A stretch of DNA of 45,369 nucleotides from UMGS1696 sp045643285 (GCA_045643285.1 JAZUKN010000077.1:1-45369), one strand, 5' to 3'. Counted from the stretch's first letter, positions 32,669 to 42,225 are shown. Numbers and translations: made by a program. The notes: generated by a model not told the origin, from the sequence alone.

Positions 32669-34762
32669 ATGGATCAATTTGATGAAATTCCGGAAGAAGA
32701 ACAAAGAGCTGCACGCCGTTATGCGCGTATCTGTGGATTTTTCAGTCTTCTTATCCTGCCTCTTACCTTTGTCTATCTTGAAATAATTCTCCGCGTGACT
32801 TCGGGAGACACGTTCGCCTTTTGGCCGACTGTCGGTATGGTCATGTTTTCTCTCGGCATGGGCTTTCTCGCCGACCTTTTCTGCACGATATTCCGTCACA
32901 GAGCCGCACGCTGGGTATGCTTCGCTATTGCCGAGATAGCAACCGTCCTTTTCCTGATCATGTACTTCGTCAATAACGCATACCGCACGTATATGGACCC
33001 TGCGTCCATGCTCGCCGGTACGGGTTACGTCGTCGGCGAGTTCGGTTCCACGCTCACCGGCACGATAAAGCGCGGCATCCCGATGATCCTTCTCTACCAT
33101 ATTCCCGTGTTCCTGTGGCTCTATCCCATGATCCGCCACTATGTAGTCATAACCCACCGCGGAAAATGGCAGCCGATCTTCTGTACTGTGCTTTCTCTTG
33201 TCATGCTCGTTTCGTCTCCGTTCGTGATGACGGCGCAGAAGCAGTACCGCGACAAGTTCACTGAGGAATACACGTTCGACTCGTCCGTCCGTACATTCGG
33301 ATGCGGCGCGTCCCTCGGACTTGATACGTTCTACTCGATATTCGGAAATCCTTTCGTCTCCATAGGCTTTGACGTGCCGGACGCAAATGTCGTGATAACC
33401 CCCACGGCATCGGCCATGTCAAACGACAGACCGTCGCCCGACGCAGGTACAGCAGGCGAAGAACCGCCTCCGGTGTACGGCTTTAACGGGCTTGATATAG
33501 ACTACGCCGCACTTGCAGGCACCGCGCCGAACAAGACCGTTGCCGATATGTTCAGATATATCGCGTCGGAGGAACCGTCGAAGCAGAACGAATTCACGGG
33601 ACTGTTTGAGGGTAAGAACCTTATTCTTATCACTGCCGAGGCGTTCTCTGCCGAAGTGATCGACGAAGAACGTACTCCTACCCTGTACCGAATGGCGACA
33701 AAGGGAATAAAGTTCGACGACTATTATCAGCCGGCGTGGGGCGGCAGTACGTCCACCGGCGAATTTTCGGTGATCACCGGCATTCTTCCTGTCAACAAGG
33801 TCGCGTCTGTCAGACAGACCATCGGGCATAATATGTATATGACTATCGGCAGTCAGCTCAAACGCCTCGGCTATGAAACTGCCGCATACCATAACGGATC
33901 GTACACCTACTACGGCAGAAACGAGACGCACGAAAACTTCGGCTACGCGAAATTCATCGGCATGGGCAACGGAATGGAAAAAGGCGTCACCGACTGTTGG
34001 CCCGAAAGCGACGACGAAATGTTCCGCTATATAATGCCGGAATTCATCGAGGGCGGTAAGCCGTTCAGCCTTTACTTCATGACGGTCAGCGGTCACTGCG
34101 CATATTCCGTCGGCGGAAACAGCATGAGCCTGAAGAATTATTCGACATTCAGTGATATGGACGCATCCGAGCCGATAAAATGTTACCACGCCGCGAACTA
34201 CGAACTTGAAAAAGCGATGACTTATCTCATCGGCGCGCTCGAAGACGCAGGAATCGCCGACGACACCGTTATAGTCATCTCGGCAGACCACTACCCGTAC
34301 GGACTTGAAGACAGTGCCGCGTGGGGTACGGATAAGGATTACCTCGCCGAGCTGTACGGATACACGGCAAACTCGAACATGAAGAGAGATCATAACGCGC
34401 TCATCATGTGGTGCGGATGCCTCGAAGACAGGGAAGAACCTGTCGAGATCACCGATCCCGTTTACTCGCTCGACATCGTGCCTACGCTCTCGAATCTGTT
34501 TGGCGTGGAGTACGATTCGCGCCTCCTTACGGGCAGGGACGTGTTCTCCACCACCGAGCCGATCGTTATCTGGCACGACTATTCGTGGAAGACGGACAAG
34601 GGATATTATGATTCCCGGAGCGGTGTATTCACTCCGAACGACGGCGTTGCCGTGGAGAACGGATATGTCGACCGCATAAAGGGAATAGTGAAAAACAAAT
34701 ATACATTTGCAAAAGGACTTCTTGATTACGACTTCTACGGTATGATTTTTGATGAAAAATAA
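32669..34762 (+). CDS. LTA-synthase-family membrane sulfatase-fold enzyme
   Basis: 697 residues from ATG 32669 (aggggga ribosome binding site); a start ten codons earlier is less likely. About five N-terminal membrane helices (residues 20-195), then an extracytoplasmic alkaline-phosphatase/sulfatase domain. Catalytic elements match LtaS: metal Glu in LILITAEAFS, nucleophile Thr in GGSTSTGEFSVITG, and Asp-His in SADHYPYGLED. LtaS-type enzymes polymerise glycerol phosphate from phosphatidylglycerol into lipoteichoic acid; others add phosphoglycerol or phosphoethanolamine to glycans. Substrate is not readable from sequence. Forms an operon with the anchored EEP protein (18-base gap). Confidence 0.88.
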   Translation: MDQFDEIPEEEQRAARRYARICGFFSLLILPLTFVYLEIILRVTSGDTFAFWPTVGMVMFSLGMGFLADLFCTIFRHRAARWVCFAIAEIATVLFLIMYFVNNAYRTYMDPASMLAGTGYVVGEFGSTLTGTIKRGIPMILLYHIPVFLWLYPMIRHYVVITHRGKWQPIFCTVLSLVMLVSSPFVMTAQKQYRDKFTEEYTFDSSVRTFGCGASLGLDTFYSIFGNPFVSIGFDVPDANVVITPTASAMSNDRPSPDAGTAGEEPPPVYGFNGLDIDYAALAGTAPNKTVADMFRYIASEEPSKQNEFTGLFEGKNLILITAEAFSAEVIDEERTPTLYRMATKGIKFDDYYQPAWGGSTSTGEFSVITGILPVNKVASVRQTIGHNMYMTIGSQLKRLGYETAAYHNGSYTYYGRNETHENFGYAKFIGMGNGMEKGVTDCWPESDDEMFRYIMPEFIEGGKPFSLYFMTVSGHCAYSVGGNSMSLKNYSTFSDMDASEPIKCYHAANYELEKAMTYLIGALEDAGIADDTVIVISADHYPYGLEDSAAWGTDKDYLAELYGYTANSNMKRDHNALIMWCGCLEDREEPVEITDPVYSLDIVPTLSNLFGVEYDSRLLTGRDVFSTTEPIVIWHDYSWKTDKGYYDSRSGVFTPNDGVAVENGYVDRIKGIVKNKYTFAKGLLDYDFYGMIFDEK

Positions 34763-34780
34763 CTAGGAGGATTTATCTGT

Positions 34781-35875
34781 ATGAAGAAAAAGACAAAGAA
34801 ACGTTCCGCACTCGAAAAGCTCATAAGAGCGCTACTGATAATTTTACTCATCGTCGTGCTGGTCGCGGCCGGCTACGTTGCGTATGTGCTTATCGCATAC
34901 CACCGTCTGCCCGACAATATGCCGCTTGACGTGAGCGGAGAATGTGACGGCGAGCTTGAGAGCGGACGCGAATACTCGATGATCTCCTACAATATCGGAT
35001 TCGCGGCATACACCAGGGATTTCGGTTTCTTTATGGACGGCGGTACGGAAAGCCGCGCACGCTCAAAGGAATCCGTGCTTAACGTCATGGACGGTATCAC
35101 CGATCTGCTCGAAGAAGAAAATCCCGATCTGCTCGTTGTCGAAGAAGTTGACTTCGATTCGGACAGAAGCCACCATGTTGATCTGAGAGAGATACTTACG
35201 GACTCGCTTGACGGTTATTCGCACGTTTTCGCGCAGAACTACGACAGCCCGTATCTCTTTTACCCGTTCACCTGCCCGCACGGCGCGTCGAAGTCCGGTA
35301 TTCTGACGTTATCACGTTTTCCGATCACCGAATCGGTCAGATATTCGCTTCCGATCGAAGAATCGCTGATGAAGCTCGTTGACCTTGACAGGTGCTACGC
35401 CGTTTCGCGTATCCCCGTCGGCGAAAAAGAGCTTGTCGTGTTCTCGACTCACCTTTCGGCATACACGAGCGACGGCACTATCGCAACAAAGCAGGTGCGT
35501 ATCCTCGTTGACGAGATGCAGAAAGAGTGCGAAAAAGGGAACTATGTGATCTGTGCCGGAGACTTCAACAAAGACCTGCTCGGAAAAGGCTCGGAGCTGT
35601 TTGAAGTGACGAACGAAAAATACACATGGGCACAGCCGCTTCCGGAAGACCTGTTCTTCCTCACGGATATTTCGCTTGTCGCACCGTTTGACCCCGTGAA
35701 GAAGGTTCCGTCGTGCAGAAATGCGGACGCGCCGTACTATCTCGGGCAGTATGTCATCACGCCGGACGGATTCATGGTATCGGATAATGTAAAAGTTCTT
35801 TCGTCGGAAGTCATCGACACGGGATTTGAGTTTTCCGACCACAACCCGGTGAAGATGACGTTTGTGCTGGAGTAA
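34781..35875 (+). CDS. Membrane-anchored endonuclease/exonuclease/phosphatase (EEP) family protein
   Basis: 364 residues. Basic N-terminus and one membrane helix (about 14-40), so the catalytic domain lies outside. EEP motifs: SYNIG (start strand), VVEEVD with the metal Glu, FSTHLSAY, GDFNKDL, and final SDHNPVKMTF. The fold hydrolyses phosphodiesters or phosphomonoesters of nucleic acids, lipids or phospho-sugars. Being secreted and coupled to an LTA-synthase-like gene, a role in turnover of a lipid or teichoic acid phosphodiester is more likely than DNA repair; this is inference. Ribosome binding site aggagg. Confidence 0.85.
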   Translation: MKKKTKKRSALEKLIRALLIILLIVVLVAAGYVAYVLIAYHRLPDNMPLDVSGECDGELESGREYSMISYNIGFAAYTRDFGFFMDGGTESRARSKESVLNVMDGITDLLEEENPDLLVVEEVDFDSDRSHHVDLREILTDSLDGYSHVFAQNYDSPYLFYPFTCPHGASKSGILTLSRFPITESVRYSLPIEESLMKLVDLDRCYAVSRIPVGEKELVVFSTHLSAYTSDGTIATKQVRILVDEMQKECEKGNYVICAGDFNKDLLGKGSELFEVTNEKYTWAQPLPEDLFFLTDISLVAPFDPVKKVPSCRNADAPYYLGQYVITPDGFMVSDNVKVLSSEVIDTGFEFSDHNPVKMTFVLE

Positions 35876-36378
35876 AACTTGCGCGCAGCGCAAACTTCAC
35901 TGCTACGCACTAAACCCCACCTATTATCCATAGGGCGGGGGCTTGCTCCCGCCGCCAGATTTGCGCAAACTTTATATCGGCAAAAGGTAGAAAACGACTT
36001 ACGTCGTTTTCAAATTATCTTTTTTGTCCTGTTCGCTTGCGAACGGGCGGACGGCGCATTTTGTCCAAACCTAACGTTTGACGGTATTTTTGTCCTACGC
36101 GGACGGCGCACAAAGAGTCCTTTCGCGGACTCTTTGTGAATTCACACGACCAAAGGGGGAAGGTGCAAGCACATTCCCCCTCTGGACACCCCTTTGTTAC
36201 AAAGTAACTGCAAATCCTTCGTTCGCTCTGTCTAATTATTCATTCTTCATTATTCATCCTTCATTCTTCATTTTTTATCTGACACCCCTTTGTTTTAAAG
36301 TGAACGTAAGATTTTCGTTTTCTTTGTCCACCTCTTCCCTATTTACTATTACTTCTTCACTATTTCTCGGAGGTTGCT
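35876..36378. repeat. Composite hairpin element, copy E (one arm) plus AT-rich tail
   Basis: Gap of about 500 bases without a gene. GC module ggcggggg/ctcccgcc (about 35933-35954), tttatatcggcaaaagg stretch, end hairpin gaaaacgac/gtcgttttc (35990-36011), gttcgc/gcgaac (about 36030-36043), ccaaac/gtttga (about 36064-36080), cacaaaga/tctttgtg (about 36108-36138), ccaaaggggga/tccccctctgg (about 36150-36184), then acccctttgt modules repeated at about 36188 and 36284 and an AT-rich stretch of ttcatt-type repeats to about 36370. The mirror arm and the conserved core are missing. Confidence 0.65.
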
Positions 36379-37260
36379 GTGATCACTTCAGCCACAACAA
36401 AAAAAGAAAAAGTCAAAGTCATCGTCGGCGATTACGTCGCTCTCACTCTTGCCGCTCTTCTCATGGCAGTCGGTATGTATTTCTTCCGATTCCCGAACAA
36501 CTTCTCGTTCGGCGGAGTGTCAGGCCTTGCAGTCGAGCTGACGCACTATTTCCCGGCGATACCGCAGTCGATTTTCATGACCTCGATGGATATTATCCTT
36601 ATTATAATAGGTGCAATTGTCCTCGGACGTGAATTCGGGCTTCGCACGGCGTACGTTGCCATTGTCGCCGACCTGTTCATCAACCTCTGGCAGTTTTTCC
36701 TTCCCCTTTCAAAGCCGCTGACGGACGAGCCGGTGCTTGAGCTTGTCTTCGCAGTCGGATGCCACGCAATTGCCGCGTCGATCTTCTTCGACCGCAACGC
36801 ATCAAGCGGCGGCACGGACATCATCGCCATGATAGTCAAGAAGTACGCGCGTGTAAACATCGGCACGGCACTGCTTATCGTCGACGCGCTCATCTCCGCC
36901 GCAACGTTCTTCGTGTTCGATATCAAAACCGGTCTCTTCTCGATCTGCGGCCTTGTCGTGAAGTCGATCTTCATCGACGGCATGATAGCCTCGATCAACC
37001 GCTGTAAGGTGTTCACGATCATTTGCAAGGATCCGACCGACGTGTGCGACTTCATCGTAAAGGAGCTGCACCGCAGTGCGACGATCGAAACCGCAGTCGG
37101 CGCGTATACCAATGAAGAAAACCGCGTCGTTATGGCGATCGTCAGGCAGAGACAGGCGAGCCGCCTCATGGAATTTCTCGAAAAAAACAAGCCCGACGCA
37201 TTCGTCGCCATTTCCAACTCCAGTGAGATCATCGGCAAGGGATTCACCTCTGCACTGTAA
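36379..37260 (+). CDS. YitT family membrane protein
   Basis: 293 residues from GTG 36379 (cggagg seven bases upstream). N-terminal DUF161 membrane part with about five helices (GDYVALTLAALLMAVGMYFF, NNFSFGGVSGLAVEL, SIFMTSMDIILIIIGAIVL, and others), including the family's FGGVSG and GGTDIIA glycine motifs. The C-terminal cytosolic DUF2179 domain starts at about residue 215 (VFTIICKDPTDVCDFIVKEL). Function of the family is unproven; transporter or regulator roles have been proposed. A terminator follows at 37288. Confidence 0.92.
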   Translation: MITSATTKKEKVKVIVGDYVALTLAALLMAVGMYFFRFPNNFSFGGVSGLAVELTHYFPAIPQSIFMTSMDIILIIIGAIVLGREFGLRTAYVAIVADLFINLWQFFLPLSKPLTDEPVLELVFAVGCHAIAASIFFDRNASSGGTDIIAMIVKKYARVNIGTALLIVDALISAATFFVFDIKTGLFSICGLVVKSIFIDGMIASINRCKVFTIICKDPTDVCDFIVKELHRSATIETAVGAYTNEENRVVMAIVRQRQASRLMEFLEKNKPDAFVAISNSSEIIGKGFTSAL

Positions 37261-37287
37261 ATCTTCATTTATATATAATACATTCCG

Positions 37288-37327
37288 TCCCTTTCTGCAC
37301 TCAGAACGACTGCGGAAAGGGATTTTT
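37288..37327 (+). terminator. Terminator after yitT
   Basis: tccctttctgca (37288-37299) pairs with tgcggaaaggga (37311-37322), one G-T pair, followed by ttttt. Confidence 0.85.
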
Positions 37328-37386
37328 CGATTCTATTTCTAAACACACTTTAATATTTCATTTATATTACACATCACGGAAATATC

Positions 37387-37415
37387 TTGCAAGAAAAAAA
37401 CGTATGTGATATGAT
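37387..37415 (+). promoter_or_regulatory. Promoter of the SLH surface protein
   Basis: ttgcaa (37387-37392), 17-base spacer, tatgat (37410-37415). A leader of about 75 bases contains a small aggtg/cacct hairpin (37432-37447) and a ribosome binding site aaggag about 11 bases before the ATG. A long leader fits a stable mRNA for an abundant protein. Confidence 0.7.
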
Positions 37416-37497
37416 GTGTGCATGAAGGAAGAGGTGAAACGGCACCTTTGACTTCAAAAACAAATTTTTCACATTTTTATAAGGAGCACAGATTAAG

Positions 37498-40400
37498 ATG
37501 AAAAAGATTCTTTCTCTGATTCTTGCCCTCCTGATGATCGTCTCCTGCGCAAGCGTTATCTTCGCTGATGACGCTGTAACAGCAGCAGCACCGGCGAGCG
37601 AAGCTGATTCTGCATACTATGATGCAGTAAAGTTCCTCGTTAACTATGACATCATGCACGGTAAGGGCGACACACTTGGTGTTTATGATGACATCAAGCG
37701 TTACGAAATGGCTCTCTTCATCGGCAGAATCTGCACCGGTTGGGTAGACGACGCTGCATGGGAAGACGGTCCGGAAAACACATCCAAGTTCATTGACCTC
37801 GCAGGAACAGCAGCCGAGAATTACTACGGCGCTATCTCCTACGTAGCTAACAAGGGTATCATCGAAGGTGTTGGCGGAAACAGATTCGCTCCCGAAGCTG
37901 GTATCAAGTACGAAGATGCTCTCACAATGGCAGTTCGTGCACTCGGCTACACAGGTCTCGCATATCCTTGGGGCTACATTGAAAAGGCTGACGACCTCGG
38001 TCTCACAGCCGGCATCAAGGGTGTTGCATACACAGAAACACTTAAGAGAGAAGTTGTTGCTCAGATCATTTTCAACGCTCTGTTCGCTGAAAAGGCTGAC
38101 GGCGAAACACTCGGCCTTAAGAACTTCGGTATCACAAACGATTACCAGATCGCTATCATCACAGCAACTGACGGCGGCATCTTCTGCGGCGGCGAAACAA
38201 AGGCAGCTGAAGGATATGTTAAGTACGCTATCGTAGGCGAAACAGGCAAGCTCGGTTCTGCAAGATACTTTGCTTCGGCTGCTACATTCGGCCTCGAAGG
38301 CGAACATGCTGACGAACTCGCTCTCGGCGCTGCATTCAAGGTAGTTCTTGATGCTGACGGTAAGATCCTTTCCGCAGAATCCTGCGCTCTTGATCCTGTT
38401 GTAAACGCAGGTGTCAACAGCAAGGAAGCCGGCAAGTATCCGATCCAGGCGTTCCTCGGTGAAGTAGCTCTCATCGGCTACATCGACTTCAACGCTGCTG
38501 AAAGGTCCGGCAACTTCATGATGTGCAGAGATGACAACGGCGCTACAATCGCTCTCAACGAGCTTTGGGGCGTTGACTGGTACACAGGCGACATTCTCAA
38601 GAAGAACGGCGCTGACGAATACGGCGTTGAATGGTTCTACAACCAGCTCCTCGACGTATACTTCCAGTATAAGTTCAATGCTGACGGCAAGGTTGTTGGT
38701 GTTGAATATCTCTCTAAGGCAGATGCTTTCCAGAAGATCAACGTAAACGAAACATACGTTAGAGAATACACAGATTGCTATGACATCGTAGCAGACGCTA
38801 AGACAATCAAGACAACCGCATACGCAAAACTCTCTCTGTTCGATACGAACGGCGACGGCGAAGCTGACTACGGTATGTATGACGCTTACAGACTCGGTAA
38901 GACAAACACATCTTTCCCGATCCTCGACACATCCGCTCTCGTAGTTGGTGATACACTTGAACAGTGCCAGGGTTACTTCCCGAACAAGCCTGAATGCTGG
39001 TACCCGAAATTTACTAAGGCTTCTCTCAAGTACATCAATGAAGGTATCGACATTGAAGACTACAGCCTCGTTCCGAACGGTGGCGAACCCTTCGGCACAT
39101 TCCCCTTCAAGTCTCACGAAACAGTAAACGTTAAGGGCTGCAAAGAAGGTTGGGTATCCTTCCAGAACGGCGGCGCTTCTGATGAAGGTGATATCGTTTA
39201 CCTCGGTCTCAGCGCAGACGCTATCTGGACATCCGACGGTCAGCCGCTCGTTGACGGCGAATGGGTAATCTACGGTACACAGCCGTCCACAAACGAAGTA
39301 ACAATCGTTGAAAGACTCGGCGAGTACGAAGAAGGCAAGGAAACCTACGTTGCTACAGGCGTTCTCCGTGCATACAGCACAGCTAAGAAGACTGTAACGA
39401 TCGGCGACCAGGTATTCTCCACATCTTATGATGAACTTACAGGTTCCACATTCACCTCTGAATTCTACAGAGATGGCGTATGGTACATGGGCTCTGAATA
39501 TCTTGCAAAGCTCTTCAACCAGTACGTAACCTACGTCGTTGTTGACGAAAAGGTTGTTTACGTTGAAGCATGCGGTGCAGAAGAACTCAGATTCTTCATC
39601 GTTGACGGCTTCGCCGGCATCGACAAGGAAGGCTACATCGTAATCGACGCATGGGATACAGCTGACGGTTCTCACAAGCAGGTCAGAATCGACTCTTGCG
39701 ACAACTGGAAGTTCGGCGATATGTTCTACTATGCAGAGAACTATACTGACTACTCTAACCTCTTCACAGCTAACACATATCTCCAGATCCTCTCCTACAA
39801 CAAGGAAACAAACTCCTACGGCGTAACAAAGGCTGCTATCTTTGATAAGATCAACGGCCAGAACCAGACCGGCTTCAGGTTCACAAATGCTGATAGAACT
39901 GCAACAGACTTCTCCGGCGAACAGAGAATCACTCTTGGTAACCTTGATGCAATCTGGTTCTACATTGACTACAGATTCTGCAAGGCTAACATCCAGTTCT
40001 ACCTCTACCAGGGTAAGAAGAGACCTGCTCCGCTTTCTTGGGGCGACGGCGCTGATGCTTGGACAGCAGCCGGTGGCGACTCCATCCCGGGTTCCACAAA
40101 CGGCGTTACTGCTAACATGCAGGAAGAAAAGTTCGTATTCATCTTTGCTCCGGGCGAAGTTGCAGGTTCTCCTGTAAGATTCTGGGAAGGCAAAGTTGCT
40201 GACTCCGACTGGTCCGTACAGGGCTTCAGACTTGTCGGCACAGATCCTCATACTCACATCTTCGTTGGTCTCCGTGCAGGCAACGTAAACGGCTTCGGCA
40301 TCACTGATGAAGCTGCATCCCATACTCTCGTTATGATCCCTGATTATAAGGATAAGAACGGTCGTGGAGAGAACGGCGCTAATGACCTCGGATCTTGGTA

Positions 40401-41295
40401 CCTGCCCGATCTCGGTATGATTTCCGGCTGGCAGATCCAGTGGGGTAACTCCGGTGAATACTTCACCAATGCTAACCAGCATCCGTGGGGCTACACAATC
40501 TCCGCAACATACGGCCAGGACGAAGAAAACCTCCTCGGCAATACTCAGTACGACGTAGTAGTTCTCAACCTCAGAACTCTCCACACAGAGACTGTTCATG
40601 TTTCCAACAAGAACATGAAGGCTAACTACATCTACGAGTGCGTTGACGGTCAGGTCGTAGGCGGTCCTCACAATGCAGGCGAACTCTATGAGCTCCTTCT
40701 CGGCACATTCGGCAACAACCAGTGCGACCTTGAAAACGACCTCACAGAGCTCTACACGACATACTACAACCTCAAGGATAAGAAAGCTGCACACGAAGGT
40801 GCTAACGGCGACAACTGGGTACACGCAGGTTACACAATCCTCGGTACAAACCAGTGGATGACCGAAAAGTGGCTCGGCACAGCTTATGCTGACTTCGGCA
40901 ACTACACGGTCCACCGTGAATGGGCTGACGCAGCAGTAGTTGCGATCTATGAAGGTGAAGACGGTCACGTTGAACTTACACCTCTCGGCATGGGCGGTAA
41001 CAAGAACCAGTCCACAGGTTACTACATCACAAAGAACAGCGGTTACGGCGAATTCCCGATCACAACAAGAACCAATAAGGCCGGCAACCCGAACAACACA
41101 GTTCAGAAGTCTCTCACAGGTAGCGACGATCAGGATGTTGACGTTGTAGCAGTTACAGTCGTTAACCTCGACAACGCTAAGCTCCAGAGAAACCTCGATC
41201 CTTACGGAAGCGGTCTTGCTATGATCACATGGCTCTTCGACCAGAGAATCGTTGGCACAATCAACCACGCATTCGATAAGGTAAAAGCCGAATGA
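37498..41295 (+). CDS. Large SLH-domain surface (S-layer-like) protein
   Basis: 1265 residues. Signal peptide 1-23 (cleavage near FA-DD; a lipobox-like IVSC at 14-17 is the alternative). Three S-layer homology repeats follow: 38-80, 98-152 (KFIDLAG..., ISYVANKGIIEGVGGNRFAPE) and a weaker 158-197. SLH modules bind pyruvylated secondary cell-wall polymer. The remaining 1000 residues are acidic, rich in Gly, Asn, Thr, Tyr and Trp, with no recognised catalytic domain. Codon use differs from the neighbours: preferred codons such as aca, gct, gaa, aag and ggc dominate and TTA, CTA and TCA are absent, as in very highly expressed genes. Flanked by a strong promoter and two terminators. Likely a main surface protein. 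Confidence 0.88.
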   Translation: MKKILSLILALLMIVSCASVIFADDAVTAAAPASEADSAYYDAVKFLVNYDIMHGKGDTLGVYDDIKRYEMALFIGRICTGWVDDAAWEDGPENTSKFIDLAGTAAENYYGAISYVANKGIIEGVGGNRFAPEAGIKYEDALTMAVRALGYTGLAYPWGYIEKADDLGLTAGIKGVAYTETLKREVVAQIIFNALFAEKADGETLGLKNFGITNDYQIAIITATDGGIFCGGETKAAEGYVKYAIVGETGKLGSARYFASAATFGLEGEHADELALGAAFKVVLDADGKILSAESCALDPVVNAGVNSKEAGKYPIQAFLGEVALIGYIDFNAAERSGNFMMCRDDNGATIALNELWGVDWYTGDILKKNGADEYGVEWFYNQLLDVYFQYKFNADGKVVGVEYLSKADAFQKINVNETYVREYTDCYDIVADAKTIKTTAYAKLSLFDTNGDGEADYGMYDAYRLGKTNTSFPILDTSALVVGDTLEQCQGYFPNKPECWYPKFTKASLKYINEGIDIEDYSLVPNGGEPFGTFPFKSHETVNVKGCKEGWVSFQNGGASDEGDIVYLGLSADAIWTSDGQPLVDGEWVIYGTQPSTNEVTIVERLGEYEEGKETYVATGVLRAYSTAKKTVTIGDQVFSTSYDELTGSTFTSEFYRDGVWYMGSEYLAKLFNQYVTYVVVDEKVVYVEACGAEELRFFIVDGFAGIDKEGYIVIDAWDTADGSHKQVRIDSCDNWKFGDMFYYAENYTDYSNLFTANTYLQILSYNKETNSYGVTKAAIFDKINGQNQTGFRFTNADRTATDFSGEQRITLGNLDAIWFYIDYRFCKANIQFYLYQGKKRPAPLSWGDGADAWTAAGGDSIPGSTNGVTANMQEEKFVFIFAPGEVAGSPVRFWEGKVADSDWSVQGFRLVGTDPHTHIFVGLRAGNVNGFGITDEAASHTLVMIPDYKDKNGRGENGANDLGSWYLPDLGMISGWQIQWGNSGEYFTNANQHPWGYTISATYGQDEENLLGNTQYDVVVLNLRTLHTETVHVSNKNMKANYIYECVDGQVVGGPHNAGELYELLLGTFGNNQCDLENDLTELYTTYYNLKDKKAAHEGANGDNWVHAGYTILGTNQWMTEKWLGTAYADFGNYTVHREWADAAVVAIYEGEDGHVELTPLGMGGNKNQSTGYYITKNSGYGEFPITTRTNKAGNPNNTVQKSLTGSDDQDVDVVAVTVVNLDNAKLQRNLDPYGSGLAMITWLFDQRIVGTINHAFDKVKAE

Positions 41296-41344
41296 TTCAA
41301 ATTCATCTTTAACTGTAATCCTTAATTACTGAAAAGATAAAAAG

Positions 41345-41379
41345 ATCACCCCATAGGCCGTTTACTATGGGGTGGTTTT
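41345..41379 (+). terminator. First terminator after the SLH protein
   Basis: caccccatag (41347-41356) pairs with ctatggggtg (41365-41374), then a T-rich end (gtttt). Confidence 0.88.
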
Positions 41380-41403
41380 CAAACAAGAAATCAATAAACG
41401 CAG

Positions 41404-41431
41404 AAAAAGCACCGTAAAAGGTGCTTTTTTT
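41404..41431 (+). terminator. Second terminator after the SLH protein
   Basis: aaaaagcacc (41404-41413) pairs with ggtgcttttt (41420-41429), loop gtaaaa, followed by more T. A tandem backup to the previous hairpin. Confidence 0.88.
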
Positions 41432-41703
41432 GACGGAAAACTACGGCTTCGCAGGAAAAGTGTTTCTTATTTTTATACCGTAGGGCGGGGGGCTTGCTTC
41501 CGTCGGGCGATTTCGGTATACTTCACGGCTACAAATCATACGAACGCCTTGAAATTTGCCTCCCTTGTGTAAAGGGAGGTGTCACGACTTGTCGTGACGG
41601 AAGGATTGTTGTAAGGAAGAAAACGTCGTGGGACGTTTTCAAATTATTCTTTTCCGCCCCGCGCGTAGCGGAATATAATAAAGCGAAAACACGCAGTGTT
41701 TTC
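41432..41703. repeat. Composite hairpin element, copy F (partial)
   Basis: Contains the gtagggcgggg GC module (about 41480-41505), cctccctt/aagggagg (about 41561-41580), tcacgac/gtcgtga (41582-41597), the gaaggattgttgtaagg stretch, end hairpin gaaaacgtc/gacgttttc with loop gtgg (41619-41640), ccgcgcg/agcgg (about 41657-41671) and a second end hairpin gaaaacac/gtgttttc (41685-41703). The long arms and the core are lacking. No gene in 41296-41758. Confidence 0.65.
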
Positions 41704-41720
41704 TTTCTTGTTTTCACAAT

Positions 41721-41757
41721 TAAAAAGAAAAGAGAGCATTTCGCTCTCTTTCGGCTT
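41721..41757 (-). terminator. Terminator of the small lipoprotein gene
   Basis: On the minus strand aaagagagc (41751-41743) pairs with gctctcttt (41737-41729), followed by tcttttta. The plus strand also ends in T, so it may serve both directions. Confidence 0.75.
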
Positions 41758-41758
41758 T

Positions 41759-42103
41759 TTACTCAAAAAACTCCATGTTCACCGGCACATATAGCTCGTT
41801 GTCCGCGTTGTAGTAGTAGAAGTCGATGAGGTATACGCCTTGAGCCATGCCCTTGACCTCCCACGCAAAGTCCTCGACTTCTTCGGAATGACTTCCCGTG
41901 AAGACCGCAGTCAGCTTGAAGTCCTCTTTTTTGAATTCGTGATCGGTCGACGTAACTTCTTCTCCGACGTACTCCGGCTGTATTGCGATAAGCCCTTCAA
42001 GCTCTTCTCCGACGTGCCCGGGTTCGGATTTTGTGCAGGAGATCAGCGCGAGCAGTGATACCGCCGCCACCGCACCTGCCATAATGCGCGTAAATAACTT
42101 CAT
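41759..42103 (-). CDS. Small lipoprotein of unknown function
   Basis: 114 residues from ATG 42103 (cggagg upstream; the frame is open further, to 42235, but that part would run into the rnpB region). Signal peptide with lipobox LISC (Cys about 23). The mature part of about 90 residues is acidic and looks like a single beta-sandwich (FKKEDFKLTAVFTGSHSEEVEDFAWEV... GVYLIDFYYYNADNELYVPVNMEFFE), reminiscent of bacterial Ig-like or Big_3/Big_4 modules; not assigned. Own sigma-A promoter at 42132-42160. Confidence 0.8.
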   Translation of the reverse strand: MKLFTRIMAGAVAAVSLLALISCTKSEPGHVGEELEGLIAIQPEYVGEEVTSTDHEFKKEDFKLTAVFTGSHSEEVEDFAWEVKGMAQGVYLIDFYYYNADNELYVPVNMEFFE

Positions 42104-42131
42104 TTTATAGAAACCTCCGTGATTTTTCTTC

Positions 42132-42160
42132 ATTATATCATTTCCGTTGCCTTTTTGCAA
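42132..42160 (-). promoter_or_regulatory. Promoter of the small lipoprotein
   Basis: Minus strand: ttgcaa (42155-42160), 17-base spacer, tataat (42132-42137). Confidence 0.78.
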
Positions 42161-42190
42161 GAGTAGCCGTGTGAAAGTTCGGTGAAAATG

Positions 42191-42221
42191 CAAAAAGCCC
42201 CACGGATAAATCCGCAGAGCA
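42191..42221 (-). terminator. Terminator of rnpB
   Basis: Minus strand: ctctgcggat (42219-42210) can pair, with G-T pairs, with atccgtgggg (42207-42198), followed by cttttt (to 42192). Confidence 0.65.
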
Positions 42222-42225
42222 TTTC

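Noticed and set aside
33419..34576. 385-codon minus-strand frame opposite the LTA-synthase-like gene
   Set aside because: Shadow frame in a strongly codon-biased gene; the sense product carries the catalytic motifs.
37477..41268. 1263-codon open frame on the minus strand opposite the SLH gene
   Set aside because: Its codons are exactly opposed to those of the sense gene, and it exists only because the sense gene avoids TTA, CTA and TCA. The product is Val/Cys-rich without domains, and no ribosome binding site or promoter is seen.
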